DNA of 64,000 nt, taken from Verrucomicrobiaceae bacterium (lineage in GTDB: Bacteria; Verrucomicrobiota; Verrucomicrobiia; Verrucomicrobiales; Verrucomicrobiaceae). The position numbers and the translations under genes were made by a program. Under the pieces are notes generated by a model. The model saw only the letters and a list, made by a program, of their open reading frames with translations, was not told where the DNA came from and did not search any database. Shown piece by piece: positions 28,609 to 37,039 of this stretch. How positions within the stretch are numbered: position 1 is the first letter of the stretch; each line of letters starts with the position of its first letter. The stretch lies in contig JADJPM010000004.1 of NCBI GenBank assembly GCA_016713245.1, positions 1,922,001 through 1,986,000 of the forward strand, in the 5' to 3' direction.

Positions 28609-29075
28609 GCCAGGGGATTATTACCTTGCTGTCGCCTCCGAAGGGCAGAACCCGAGCGGCAGCACGATAGGCAGTGGCCCTGTCAGCGGCACTTTGACAA
28701 GCCGGGGGGCGCTGGTTGTCACCGATCTGGGGACGGCCAGTGAGGTGGGGTGGGCGGTCCGGTGGGCTTGGTGGGTGGCCAGCTCAAGGCGTTCCGCTTC
28801 AGCGTGCCCGCCGGGACCAGCCAGCTCGAACTGCGCCTCAGTGACCGCGTGGGCCAGCCTTTGATGACACTCAACGGCGGCCTGCGCCTGCCGGGCATCA
28901 GCATTTACGACTACGGTGCGGACGATGGCGATGTGGACCTATACGACTCCGGCACAGGCCTCATCTCCATCGCCAACCCCGCTCCCGGTGACTACAGCCT
29001 CATGGTCTATGCCGGCAGCGACTTTTCCAGCAGTTACGACGAAGACGCCGACCCCGCCTCCGCCACCCTACTGGT
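25588..29075 (+). repeat. Three tandem 1,197-bp coding repeats (units 25588, 26785, 27982)
   Basis: Units start at 25588, 26785 and 27982; the third is cut after 1,094 bp (diverges after 29075). They are virtually identical at the DNA level, synonymous positions included. Differences seen: codon S to N near 27642, GTC to GCC near 28633, G to T near 28758, GCG to GTG near 28933, and the two G-run indels. Such homogeneity means very recent duplication or gene conversion, and is also where assembly errors are expected. Confidence 0.93.
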
Positions 29076-32000
29076 AAGACAAAAGCCGCATGTGCCGCTG
29101 AATTTCGATGCAGCCCGCAATGGAGGTGGAGGCAGCCACACGGACAGCCGCCAGGTGGTCGATGGTGAGCGGACGGTGTACGAGGTGGCGATTCCAGCAG
29201 ACTGGCAGGGGCTGCCCCTGCCGGGCTGGATGCTCAATCTGGAAGTGACGCAGGGCAGCGCCTCCATGCGGGTTTTCAAAAACTGGCCGAGCACCTTGAA
29301 CACGGAGATGGTGACGGTTTCCCCCCGCTGGGGCGTGATCGTTCCGCCTTGGCTGACGCCCGGCACCACCTGGCATGTGGAGGTGCTGGCCACCGGCTCC
29401 ACCACCTACTCTCTCAGCAGCCAAGTGGTGGCAGCGGAACGCGCTCCTTGGGTGATGCCCGTGGGATACAACCAGACCTTTGGAGACACCGGACTCACCC
29501 CTGGAGGCAGTCCGCTGCCGGGTGACCAGGGCACCGATCTGGGAGAGGGAGATTGGCATTTTTATGCCGTGGAGGTGCCATCTGGAAATGGCGGCCTGCT
29601 GCGCACCGAGCTGCAAGCCATCAGCGGCGATCCCGACCTCTACATTCGCGAGGATGGTGTGCCGACAAGCACCCACTACACCAATGGCAACACTGGAAAT
29701 TACTTGTCCCACCGCTCCCTTACCAGCTCCGGAACCGAGTACGGCAACTGGGTGCCGCTCGACGGGCGCAGCGAGCATGAACTCCGCACGGGGCGCTGGT
29801 ACCTGGGTGTGAAGGCTGCGGGAAGCTCCAACGTGCGCTACCGCCTGAAGCTCTCCACCGGCAGTGTGACCGATCTCAGCCTGAGCCAGCCCACCGTGGC
29901 CAACCAGACGATGGCGGCGGGTGACTGGCGTATGTTCCGCTTCACCGTGCCGGAAGATGCGCCGCTGAACTGGAACCTGACCTTCAGTCAGCAGATCGGT
30001 GACGTGGTAATGTATGTCCGTGACACGGTTCCACCTGGAAACAGCGACAGCATATCTTCTTCATACATCCGCGCTGCCTCCAGCGACTCCAAGAATCAGG
30101 GGCCGTATGCCAGCTACGGCTACGATGCCGCCGGCACCTACGGCTTCCCGCTTCCTCCGCTGCGGCCCGGCCACACCTACTATGCCGGCTTCCGCGCCGT
30201 GAGTGACGCGGTCTTCTCCGTCTCATCCGCCACTAGCGGTGGCACGCTGGGCACTCTGCCGGATCTGGACTACTACACCGGCACGATCAACACCAGCGTG
30301 CCTGCGGGCGGCTCCGTGCTCTACCGCATCCCCGTGCCGCCGGAGGCGACCCGGATGAAGTGGACTGCCACACACCCCACAAGCGTGCAAATGCGTCTGG
30401 AACAGGGAACCCTGCCCGGCACAACGGGAAGCCAGCACTGGACCAGCGGCAGCAGCGCGAACGTGACCTTCAATCAATCCTTCACCAACTCCAACTGGCC
30501 CTGGCTGGTAAGCCGGAACTACTACCTTCGGGTGCAGAACAACTCCGGCTCAGATCATAACGTGGTGCTGACCATGAACGGCAAAAATGCCGCCACCGAG
30601 GATGAGGACGTGGACGGTCTGCCTGATGCCTGGGAGCGCCAATACTTTGGCAGCACCACCCACAACGGCACCAGTGACCCGGATGGTGATGGCGTGACCA
30701 ATGCCGTGGAACTGGCGGACGGCACCCTGCCGAATGACGTGAATTCGGCAAAATACTTCCTCACCTTCAGCCCCTACAACGGCACGGCGGCCAAGGCACC
30801 TGACCAGCCGAAATATGACCGCGGCACCACCGTGACGCTGACCAACACTCCGACGGGCGGCCACACCTTCCTCGGATGGCTGCGTGTGGGCAGTTATGCG
30901 GATGATTTTGTGATGAGAATCACCGGCAGCGTCACCATCCCCGCGGATGGCACCTACACCTTTGGCACCAATGCGGCGGACGGATTGCGCCTGAAGATCA
31001 ACGACGTTACGGTGATCACCGACAACACGACGCATTCCGTCAGCGACAGATTTGGACAGATCACGCTCACTGCAGGCAGCTATCCACTGGTTTTGGAAGC
31101 CTTCGAATCAAGCAGCGGTGAGGGACTGGAACTCTTCGCCGCGCCGGGAAGCCATGCGAGCTTCAACAGCAACTTCAAGCTGTTGGGAGACACCGGCAAT
31201 GGCGGCATGGTGATCCAGACCACTTCTAGCGTTGCAACCGTGCCAGGTCTGACCGCGAAGCAGATCATCGGCGTGGGCACGGGCAACATCTACAACCTCA
31301 CCCGCATGGACGAACTGCTGACCGGCACGCGGGCCAAACGTGCGGAAACCACCCTCATCGCACAAACCATCAACTTCATCGGCAGCGGCTCCAGCGAAGG
31401 GCGCTTCACCGGCAATGCCAACTTCCCGCTCCTGCAACCTGAAGCCACCAACCCCAATGTGATCGGCATGTTCGGCGATTACACGATAGCCGCCATGAAC
31501 AGCCTTCCGCTGGCCGATGCGGTGGACGCTCCCGAATTGACCTTCACACAGGCTGGCGAGGCTCCCTGGTTGGGCAGCCTTTCCGCCCTGGCCCATGACA
31601 CGGTGGATCACGCAGTCAGCGGTCCCATCACCCACAGCCAGTCCAGCAGCTTCAGCACCACCGTCGTCGGCCCGGGCACGCTGACCTTCCGCTGGAAAGT
31701 TTCATCCCAAGCGACCAGCGACCCGCTTCAGTTCCTCGTGAACGGTAGCGTCAACCAGCAGATCAGCGGTGAGCAAGCGTACGCCCTGGTTACCTACGCT
31801 GTGCCCTCTGGAGCACGAACCCTGACCTGGCGCTACACCAAGAACGGCACGGTGACCACTGGTGAAGATCGCGGATGGGTGGACCAGATACTTTTTAGCC
31901 CGGTGCGCTACAGTCTGACCGTCAATGCCAGTGCTGGTACTGTGAATGTCAGCCCGCAGCTGGCGGACTACGCGGCGGGAACCGTCGTGACACTCACCGC

Positions 32001-32955
32001 CTTGCCCGCTGGAGACAACTCGTTTCTCGGCTGGAGCGGCGCGGCCACTGGCAGCACGAATCCGACCACCGTCACGATGGATGCCAACAAGACCGTGACC
32101 GCTTCCTTTGGCTTGGGGCTACCTGCGGCCTTGGATACGCTGGGGCGCACCTACACTCTGGGAGGCAATGGCAACTGGTCCGGCCAGACCAGCACCACCC
32201 ACGACACGGTGGATGCCGCCCAGAGCGGGGCCATCGGTCACAATCAGGAGACGTGGTTTGAAACGTCCGTCACGGGTCCTGGAGACTTGAGCTTCTGGTG
32301 GAAGGTATCCTCTGAGTCCGGCTTCGATTATTTGGAGTTTTACATCGATGGCGTGCTGCAATCTGGGCGCATCAGCGGCACCCAGGACTGGCTGCAGAAG
32401 AACCACACGCTGGCGGCAGGCAGCCACACCCTGCGCTGGCGTTACATGAAGGATGGTTCAGCCGTTTCAGGCTCGGATGCCGGCTGGGTGGATGAAGTGG
32501 TTTGGACTCCGTCCGCTGGCTTCGCATCCTGGCAGTCCACCCATTTCAACCCCGCCCAGCTCGCTGATCCGCTTATCAGCGGCCCTACGGCGACCCCGCA
32601 CAACGACGGTGTGTCTAATCTGTTGAAATTTGCCTTCAACATGAACGGAGGCGGTCCCGATGTGCAAACGATGCCTCCCGGTGGAAGCAGCGGTCTGCCG
32701 GGTATCACGACGCAGCCCAATGGAGCCAATAGCATCTTCCGCTTTGAGTTCGTCCGCCGCATCGGCAGCGGGCTGATCTACACGCCGCAGAAGAGCCCGG
32801 ACATCACGAATCCCGCCCTCTGGAACAACCTCACCGATGCGCCCACCGTCATCCCCATCGACGCGTTCTGGGAGCGGGTGGTTTATGAGGAACCTTATGA
32901 TAATGCCACCACGCCCAAGTGCTTTGGTCGCGTGCAGGTGACGCTGCCGCCATGA
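28750..32955 (+). CDS. Giant secreted repeat protein, C-terminal part (PPC-like, TSP3/EF-hand, PA14, bacterial repeat domains)
   Basis: Same frame as the N-terminal part and probably the same gene; the apparent start at 28750 (GTG) lies inside repeat unit 3 and is not convincing. Order of modules: end of repeat unit 3; several PPC-like domains (GDWHFYAVEVPSGN, GDWRMFRFTVPEDA); a calcium-binding TSP3/EF-hand-like linker (EDEDVDGLPDAWE, DPDGDGVTNAVE); a PA14-like domain (IPADGTYTFGTNAADGLRL); two copies of a domain with HDTVDxAxSGxIxH and WKVSS; a bacterial repeat (NASAGTVNVSP, LGWSGAATGSTNP); and a C-terminal segment common in Verrucomicrobiota (NDGVSNLLKFAFNMN). Calcium-dependent and carbohydrate-binding modules suggest a surface or matrix protein. 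Confidence 0.8.
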   Translation: MGGPVGLVGGQLKAFRFSVPAGTSQLELRLSDRVGQPLMTLNGGLRLPGISIYDYGADDGDVDLYDSGTGLISIANPAPGDYSLMVYAGSDFSSSYDEDADPASATLLVRQKPHVPLNFDAARNGGGGSHTDSRQVVDGERTVYEVAIPADWQGLPLPGWMLNLEVTQGSASMRVFKNWPSTLNTEMVTVSPRWGVIVPPWLTPGTTWHVEVLATGSTTYSLSSQVVAAERAPWVMPVGYNQTFGDTGLTPGGSPLPGDQGTDLGEGDWHFYAVEVPSGNGGLLRTELQAISGDPDLYIREDGVPTSTHYTNGNTGNYLSHRSLTSSGTEYGNWVPLDGRSEHELRTGRWYLGVKAAGSSNVRYRLKLSTGSVTDLSLSQPTVANQTMAAGDWRMFRFTVPEDAPLNWNLTFSQQIGDVVMYVRDTVPPGNSDSISSSYIRAASSDSKNQGPYASYGYDAAGTYGFPLPPLRPGHTYYAGFRAVSDAVFSVSSATSGGTLGTLPDLDYYTGTINTSVPAGGSVLYRIPVPPEATRMKWTATHPTSVQMRLEQGTLPGTTGSQHWTSGSSANVTFNQSFTNSNWPWLVSRNYYLRVQNNSGSDHNVVLTMNGKNAATEDEDVDGLPDAWERQYFGSTTHNGTSDPDGDGVTNAVELADGTLPNDVNSAKYFLTFSPYNGTAAKAPDQPKYDRGTTVTLTNTPTGGHTFLGWLRVGSYADDFVMRITGSVTIPADGTYTFGTNAADGLRLKINDVTVITDNTTHSVSDRFGQITLTAGSYPLVLEAFESSSGEGLELFAAPGSHASFNSNFKLLGDTGNGGMVIQTTSSVATVPGLTAKQIIGVGTGNIYNLTRMDELLTGTRAKRAETTLIAQTINFIGSGSSEGRFTGNANFPLLQPEATNPNVIGMFGDYTIAAMNSLPLADAVDAPELTFTQAGEAPWLGSLSALAHDTVDHAVSGPITHSQSSSFSTTVVGPGTLTFRWKVSSQATSDPLQFLVNGSVNQQISGEQAYALVTYAVPSGARTLTWRYTKNGTVTTGEDRGWVDQILFSPVRYSLTVNASAGTVNVSPQLADYAAGTVVTLTALPAGDNSFLGWSGAATGSTNPTTVTMDANKTVTASFGLGLPAALDTLGRTYTLGGNGNWSGQTSTTHDTVDAAQSGAIGHNQETWFETSVTGPGDLSFWWKVSSESGFDYLEFYIDGVLQSGRISGTQDWLQKNHTLAAGSHTLRWRYMKDGSAVSGSDAGWVDEVVWTPSAGFASWQSTHFNPAQLADPLISGPTATPHNDGVSNLLKFAFNMNGGGPDVQTMPPGGSSGLPGITTQPNGANSIFRFEFVRRIGSGLIYTPQKSPDITNPALWNNLTDAPTVIPIDAFWERVVYEEPYDNATTPKCFGRVQVTLPP

Positions 32956-32977
32956 ACCTGGGCAATAGGAGCAGTAA

Positions 32978-33173
32978 TCACGGCGAAACCACCGACGCCC
33001 TCGTCCTCGCCATGCCCGGCGGAGCCAAAGAGACGCTCTCCCGTTCCGCGATTAAAGACATGAAGTCCCTCGATCGCACACTGATGCCGGATGGTCTGGA
33101 GGCCGCGATCTCGAAAGAGCAGATGAGTGATTTGCTGGCGTTTTTGTGGAGCGCGGGTGCCCCCACCCGATAA
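32978..33173 (+). pseudogene. 3' remnant of a second DUF1080/dehydrogenase/cytochrome gene
   Basis: The last 61 codons match the C-terminus of the protein ending at 19355 with only three replacements (I/L, R/W, T/A), ending in GAPTR in both, while many third positions differ. The mostly synonymous divergence shows the source was a functional paralogue under selection. No haem or propeller domain is present upstream; the fragment starts 20-odd bases after the stop of the giant repeat protein. The match continues past the stop into the palindromic repeat, so the element and gene end moved or diverged together. Confidence 0.8.
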
Positions 33174-33185
33174 AAGACGAAATAA

Positions 33186-33203
33186 GCGGACGAGGGCGTC
33201 CGC
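33186..33203. repeat. GCGGACG palindromic repeat, copy 2
   Basis: Identical to the copy at 19366-19383 and placed at the same distance after a GAPTR gene end. Lies between the plus-strand remnant and the minus-strand asd gene. Confidence 0.7.
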
Positions 33204-33281
33204 GCCCCGGCGGGAAGGTGATGTGGAGTGCCGACGAGTCGTCGGCTTTGCAAGGCGACCAGTGGTCACCGCTCCATGGGG

Positions 33282-33299
33282 GCGGACGAGGGCGTCCGC
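33282..33299. repeat. GCGGACG palindromic repeat, copy 3
   Basis: Third identical 18-bp palindrome, 14 bp from the asd stop codon. Between copies 2 and 3 (33204-33281) nothing else is recognised except a short GGTGA/TCACC-type dyad near 33258-33270. Confidence 0.7.
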
Positions 33300-33312
33300 G
33301 CTCCGGCTTAAA

Positions 33313-34338
33313 TCAGAGCAAGCACTCGGCGATCTGGACGGCGTTTAGCGCGGCTCCTTTGAGGAGCTGGTCGCCGACGACCCAGAAGGAGAGGCCGTTG
33401 TCGAGGGCGCAGTCCTTGCGGAGGCGGCCGACGGCGCAGTTGTCGCGGCCGGCGATGTCGAGGGCAAGGGGATAGACCTTGCTGGAGGGATCGTCGAGGA
33501 CATCGAGGCCAGGGGCCTTGAGCAGGACTTCGCGGGCGGCTTCGACGGTGACGGGCTTTTCAAACTCGGCGCTGATGGCGATGCTGTGGGCGCGGAAGAC
33601 GGGGATGCGCACGCAGGTGACGGAGGCGCGGAAGTCCGGGTGATGCATGATCTTGCGGCCTTCGTTTTCCATTTTCATCTCTTCCTTCGTGTAGCCGCTG
33701 TCGAGGAAGCTATCGACGTGCGGGATGGCGTTGAAGGCGATCTGATGCGGATAGACGTGTGGCTTGCTGTCGAGCTTGGCGGCGTCCCAGGCCCGGTTTT
33801 CGCTGGCCCACTCGCGGGATTGATTGGCGAGCTCTTCGATGGCCTGAGCACCGGTGCCGGAGACGGCCTGGTAGCTGGAGGCAAAGATGCGCTTCACGCC
33901 GAAGGCCTGATGCAGCGGGTAAAGGGCCATCAGGGAGATGGCGGTGGTGCAGTTCGGATTGGCGATGATGCCCTGGTGAGACTTCACATCGGCGGCGTTG
34001 ATCTCTGGCACGACGAGCGGAGTGGTCGGGTCCTGACGGAAGTAGGAGGAATTATCCACCACGACGGCTCCGGCCTTCACGGCATGCGGGGCAAAGTCGC
34101 GTGAGATGCCGCCGCCGGCGCTGAACAGGGCGATGTCGATGCCTTGGAAGGAATCTGGCGTGAGCTCCTGGATGGTGATGTCCTGACCTTTGAATTTCAT
34201 CTTCTTACCGGCGCTGCGGGCGGAGGCGAGGAGGGTGAGGCTGGCGACGGGGAAGGCGCGTTCTTCGAGGCAGCGGATCATTTCCACGCCGACGGCGCCG
34301 GTGGCTCCGACGATGGCGACGTGCTTGGGGGTGCTCAT
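33313..34338 (-). CDS. asd: Aspartate-semialdehyde dehydrogenase
   Basis: NADP-dependent reduction of aspartyl phosphate to the semialdehyde, the branch point to lysine/diaminopimelate, threonine and methionine. The 341-residue product begins HVAIVGATGAVGVEMIRCLE (nucleotide-binding GxxGxxG), has the active-site cysteine in ANPNCTT, SYQAVSGTGAQAIEEL, and the catalytic histidine region VPVFRAHS-like IPVFRAHSIAIS. Length is normal for the gram-negative-type enzyme. It stands alone, convergent with the giant protein gene. Confidence 0.96.
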   Translation of the reverse strand: MSTPKHVAIVGATGAVGVEMIRCLEERAFPVASLTLLASARSAGKKMKFKGQDITIQELTPDSFQGIDIALFSAGGGISRDFAPHAVKAGAVVVDNSSYFRQDPTTPLVVPEINAADVKSHQGIIANPNCTTAISLMALYPLHQAFGVKRIFASSYQAVSGTGAQAIEELANQSREWASENRAWDAAKLDSKPHVYPHQIAFNAIPHVDSFLDSGYTKEEMKMENEGRKIMHHPDFRASVTCVRIPVFRAHSIAISAEFEKPVTVEAAREVLLKAPGLDVLDDPSSKVYPLALDIAGRDNCAVGRLRKDCALDNGLSFWVVGDQLLKGAALNAVQIAECLL

Positions 34339-34496
34339 GGGATTCAGGTTCAGGGTTGGGGGTGAAAAAGGGCGGCGATAGTAAGGGCAGGCCGCCGGGA
34401 TGCAAGGGGCGCTTCGGCCTCCAGGGCCGTTCGAGCTTTCGTGGGTAACTTCGCCTTGCCACGCCGCCTTGCTGCCCTACATAGTTCACAGGTCTT

Positions 34497-35465
34497 ATGT
34501 ATCTTTTCCGTCTCGCTTTCTGCCTCATCCTCGCCAGCGGCTCCGCCTTGGCCCAAAGCTATTCCAATGGTCCGGCTGCCGCGGTCCAGGGCAAGGTGAT
34601 CACCAAATCCGAGGTGCGGGACACCGTGCGTGCCCAGGAGCAGATCCTCATGGGGATGTTTGGGGCGACGGACCCCGAGCGGATGAAGAGGGAGATTGCC
34701 GAGACTCGGGCGAACGCCCTGGATGCGCTGATCGACCGCGAGCTGATCCTCATCGAGTTCGCCAAGGTGGGCGGGGTGATCAAGCCGCAGTATGTGGATG
34801 ACCAGATCAACAACATCGTGCGTGAGGCCTTCAAAGGGGACCGCGATGCGCTGGTCACTGAGTTGGCCAAAGGGGGCATGAGCCTCAAGAAATTCCGTGA
34901 GATGCAGGAGAAAAACATCGTCGCCAGTGTGATGAAGGCCAAAAAGGCTGGTGACATGCCACCAGCGACACCAAAAGAGGTCGAGGACTACTACAATAAG
35001 AACGTCGATAAGTGGCGTGTGGGCGATCAGGTGAAGATCTCGACCATCTCGATCCCGAAATTTACCGGGGAGGCTGGTGCCAGCCCTGAGAAGCAGCGGA
35101 AGCTGGCGGAGGAGATTCGCGCGAAGGTCGTGGGTGGAGCTGATTTTGCCGCCACGGCCCGCACCTATTCGCAGGATAGCCGTTCGGAGTTCGGTGGAGC
35201 TTGGGATTGGATGCCGCGCACCGAACTGGACCCGATGATCGCCAACACCGCCATGGGACTGAAGACCGGTGGCATCAGCCAGGTGCTCGAAAAGGAGACC
35301 AACTATATCATCGTGGCCTGCGATGCAAAAAAGCTCGGCACTGCTCCTCCGATGGACAAGGTGCGTGGTGATATTCAGAAGATGATCGAGCAAGAGAAGT
35401 CCAAAAAAGCCATCGACGAGTGGATGGTGGAACTCCGCAAAAAGGCGGTCATTCGTAAATTCTAA
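34497..35465 (+). CDS. SurA/PpiC-type periplasmic peptidyl-prolyl isomerase
   Basis: The 322-residue product has a signal peptide (MYLFRLAFCLILASGSALAQ), a SurA N-terminal-like chaperone region (VQGKVITKSEVRDTV, ALIDRELILIEFAK) and one parvulin domain near 175-275 (KISTISIPKF, ADFAATARTYSQDSRSEFGGAWDW). It probably helps fold outer-membrane proteins in the periplasm. Divergent from asd. Followed 23 bp later by a small RelE-like gene that may share its transcript. Confidence 0.9.
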   Translation: MYLFRLAFCLILASGSALAQSYSNGPAAAVQGKVITKSEVRDTVRAQEQILMGMFGATDPERMKREIAETRANALDALIDRELILIEFAKVGGVIKPQYVDDQINNIVREAFKGDRDALVTELAKGGMSLKKFREMQEKNIVASVMKAKKAGDMPPATPKEVEDYYNKNVDKWRVGDQVKISTISIPKFTGEAGASPEKQRKLAEEIRAKVVGGADFAATARTYSQDSRSEFGGAWDWMPRTELDPMIANTAMGLKTGGISQVLEKETNYIIVACDAKKLGTAPPMDKVRGDIQKMIEQEKSKKAIDEWMVELRKKAVIRKF

Positions 35466-35488
35466 CCCCTGTCTGCCACATCCTCCGC

Positions 35489-35860
35489 GTGATCCAGATC
35501 ATCTTCAACGACATCAGCGCTGCTGAGCTCTCCCAACTGCCCACGCAGACGCAGTTTCATCTTTTGGAGGCACTCAATATCCAGCCAGCTGACGTGGATG
35601 ATGCCATTTTGGGCAAGCGCTACGGTGTGCTCGAGCGCGGTGGGAAGCGTCTCTACCGCTGCCGAGCGGGGGATCATCGCATCTATTTTGGCATCGTGGA
35701 CGGCCATGTGCGTATTCACCGCATCCTGCACAAAAACAGCCTTCAAGACTTCCTCTACCGTTCCAACCTGCCTGGAGGAGGCGAAGACGAGGCGCTGAGC
35801 AAGTCGAAGAACTTCTGGCACCTCATTGATGAAGGGGCACGCACGCTCCGCGTGGCCTGA
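35489..35860 (+). CDS. RelE/ParE-like small protein without visible antitoxin
   Basis: The 123-residue product starts at a GTG. The core RLYRCRAGDHRIYFGIVDG followed by VRIHRILHKNSLQDFLYRS resembles the RelE/ParE toxin fold (beta strand with RxGdyRi, then a strand with hRRdvY-like residues). No antitoxin gene is present on either side: upstream is the PpiC gene, downstream a convergent small gene. A C-terminal extension of about 35 residues is unusual. It may be a domesticated RelE-fold protein rather than an active toxin. Confidence 0.7.
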   Translation: MIQIIFNDISAAELSQLPTQTQFHLLEALNIQPADVDDAILGKRYGVLERGGKRLYRCRAGDHRIYFGIVDGHVRIHRILHKNSLQDFLYRSNLPGGGEDEALSKSKNFWHLIDEGARTLRVA

Positions 35861-35867
35861 TTGAGGT

Positions 35868-36104
35868 TCAATGGCAGCCACAGCCGCTGCCGCATGAGCC
35901 ACCGCGTGGCGTGGGAGCAGTGCTGGAGCCGCCCATGAGGCCGGTGCCGCCGATCGGCACGCGGCGGACTGGGATGCCGCTATCGGGATGCTGTGTGAGC
36001 GCCGCATCCTTCATGCTCTGGCGCACTTCAAAACGCTTTGGCTGCTCGCCTTCAATTTGGGGGATGGTTTCGTAAACGTAGGTGGGCATGGTGGCGTGTG
36101 CCAT
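35868..36104 (-). CDS. Small FmdB-like protein lacking the zinc-ribbon CxxC pairs
   Basis: 78 residues. MPTYVYETIPQ resembles the start of FmdB-family zinc-ribbon proteins (MPTYEYRC), and the middle has the family-like PVRRVPIGGTG. The usual CxxC pairs are absent; instead the protein ends in a Gly/Cys-rich tail with CGSGCGCH that could bind metal. I use the ATG at 36104 because GGGAGGGGG lies just upstream with good spacing; the ATG at 36089 has no ribosome-binding site. Convergent with the RelE-like gene, seven bases apart. Confidence 0.7.
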   Translation of the reverse strand: MAHATMPTYVYETIPQIEGEQPKRFEVRQSMKDAALTQHPDSGIPVRRVPIGGTGLMGGSSTAPTPRGGSCGSGCGCH

Positions 36105-36160
36105 AACCCCCTCCCGTGGTCTTTTCAACTGCGGGAGGGGATTCAGTAGGCTCCCGGGTT

Positions 36161-37039
36161 TTAAGACCGTGCGTAGTCCACAAAGCCGAGGCTGATGCTG
36201 TTGATCTTACGGGTATGCTTCATCACGGCGATGCCCTCGCGGCCCTGGCCGGAGTTCGTATTCCCTTCGATGGTCTCGATGGTGCCGCCGGTGACGGAGA
36301 GTACGAAACCGGTGTGGCCTTTACCCCCGCCGGTGTTGATGCAGAAGACCATGCCGGGTGCGACGGTGGCCGGGTTGGCCGTGGCGGTGGCCGTGGAGAT
36401 GCGGGTGGCTCCTGCAGTGGCGGCGCGGTTCCAGTGGTCATGCACGCCGGCGGTCTTCACGCATGGATTCGGTATATTGAGCGTGGTGGCGGCCTGCTTG
36501 AAGCACCAGAAGACGAAGGCCATGCACCATGGATCGCCCTTGCTGGCGCCGGCACTCTTCAAATAAGCCTCCACCTCGGGGCCGGCATTGCTGCCGGGAG
36601 GTTTTTCCGTCACGCCGAGCTGGCTTTTCGCCACTTTCAGCACTTCGCGCAGCAGCTCGTTGGCGGCTTCCTTTGGCTTGATCTCCAAGACGGAGTCTTT
36701 GCCGAACAAGGCGGCCCAGGTGATGGCTCCCACCTCGCCATCAATGGTCAGCGCATTGCCATCAAGATCCTTGGACTGAGCCTGGAAGGTGCGCACGGCA
36801 TCGGCCGTTTTGGTGCCGAAGTCACCGTCCTCGTCCACTGGACCACAGCCGCGTTCATTGAGGCGTTTTTGCACCTGCAAGGCATGGGGTGAATCCATCA
36901 GACCGGCTTTCAGCACGAATCCTGGATACTTGGCGATGGCTGGTTCCTTCGGAGCGTCATCGGTTTTGCTGCCGGCAAAGCCGAGCTGGCTGAGGATCAA
37001 GGCCGCACCGCACTGCTGGGAGACGGCATTGGGATCCAC
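36161..37039 (-). CDS. Endolysin-like protein, C-terminal part: peptidoglycan-binding and CHAP domains (frameshifted)
   Basis: Contains a PG_binding_1 domain (HALQVQKRLNERGCG, DGDFGTKTADAVRTFQAQ) and a CHAP-type amidase/endopeptidase domain with catalytic Cys in DPWCMAFVFWCF and His in KGHTGFVLSV, plus EGNTN. The apparent start is a GTG at 37039, but the reading frame continues the protein encoded at 36997-37527: adding one G to TGTGGATCC near 37034 would join VRDGVW to DPNAVSQQ. The joined product would be about 455 residues. So this is one gene with a one-base deletion, real or a sequencing error. Confidence 0.8.
   Translation of the reverse strand: MDPNAVSQQCGAALILSQLGFAGSKTDDAPKEPAIAKYPGFVLKAGLMDSPHALQVQKRLNERGCGPVDEDGDFGTKTADAVRTFQAQSKDLDGNALTIDGEVGAITWAALFGKDSVLEIKPKEAANELLREVLKVAKSQLGVTEKPPGSNAGPEVEAYLKSAGASKGDPWCMAFVFWCFKQAATTLNIPNPCVKTAGVHDHWNRAATAGATRISTATATANPATVAPGMVFCINTGGGKGHTGFVLSVTGGTIETIEGNTNSGQGREGIAVMKHTRKINSISLGFVDYARS

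Noticed and set aside
28484..28864. Separate small gene overlapping the giant protein gene
   Set aside because: It is the shifted-frame segment between the two G-run indels in repeat unit 3; its middle reads the normal repeat protein sequence.
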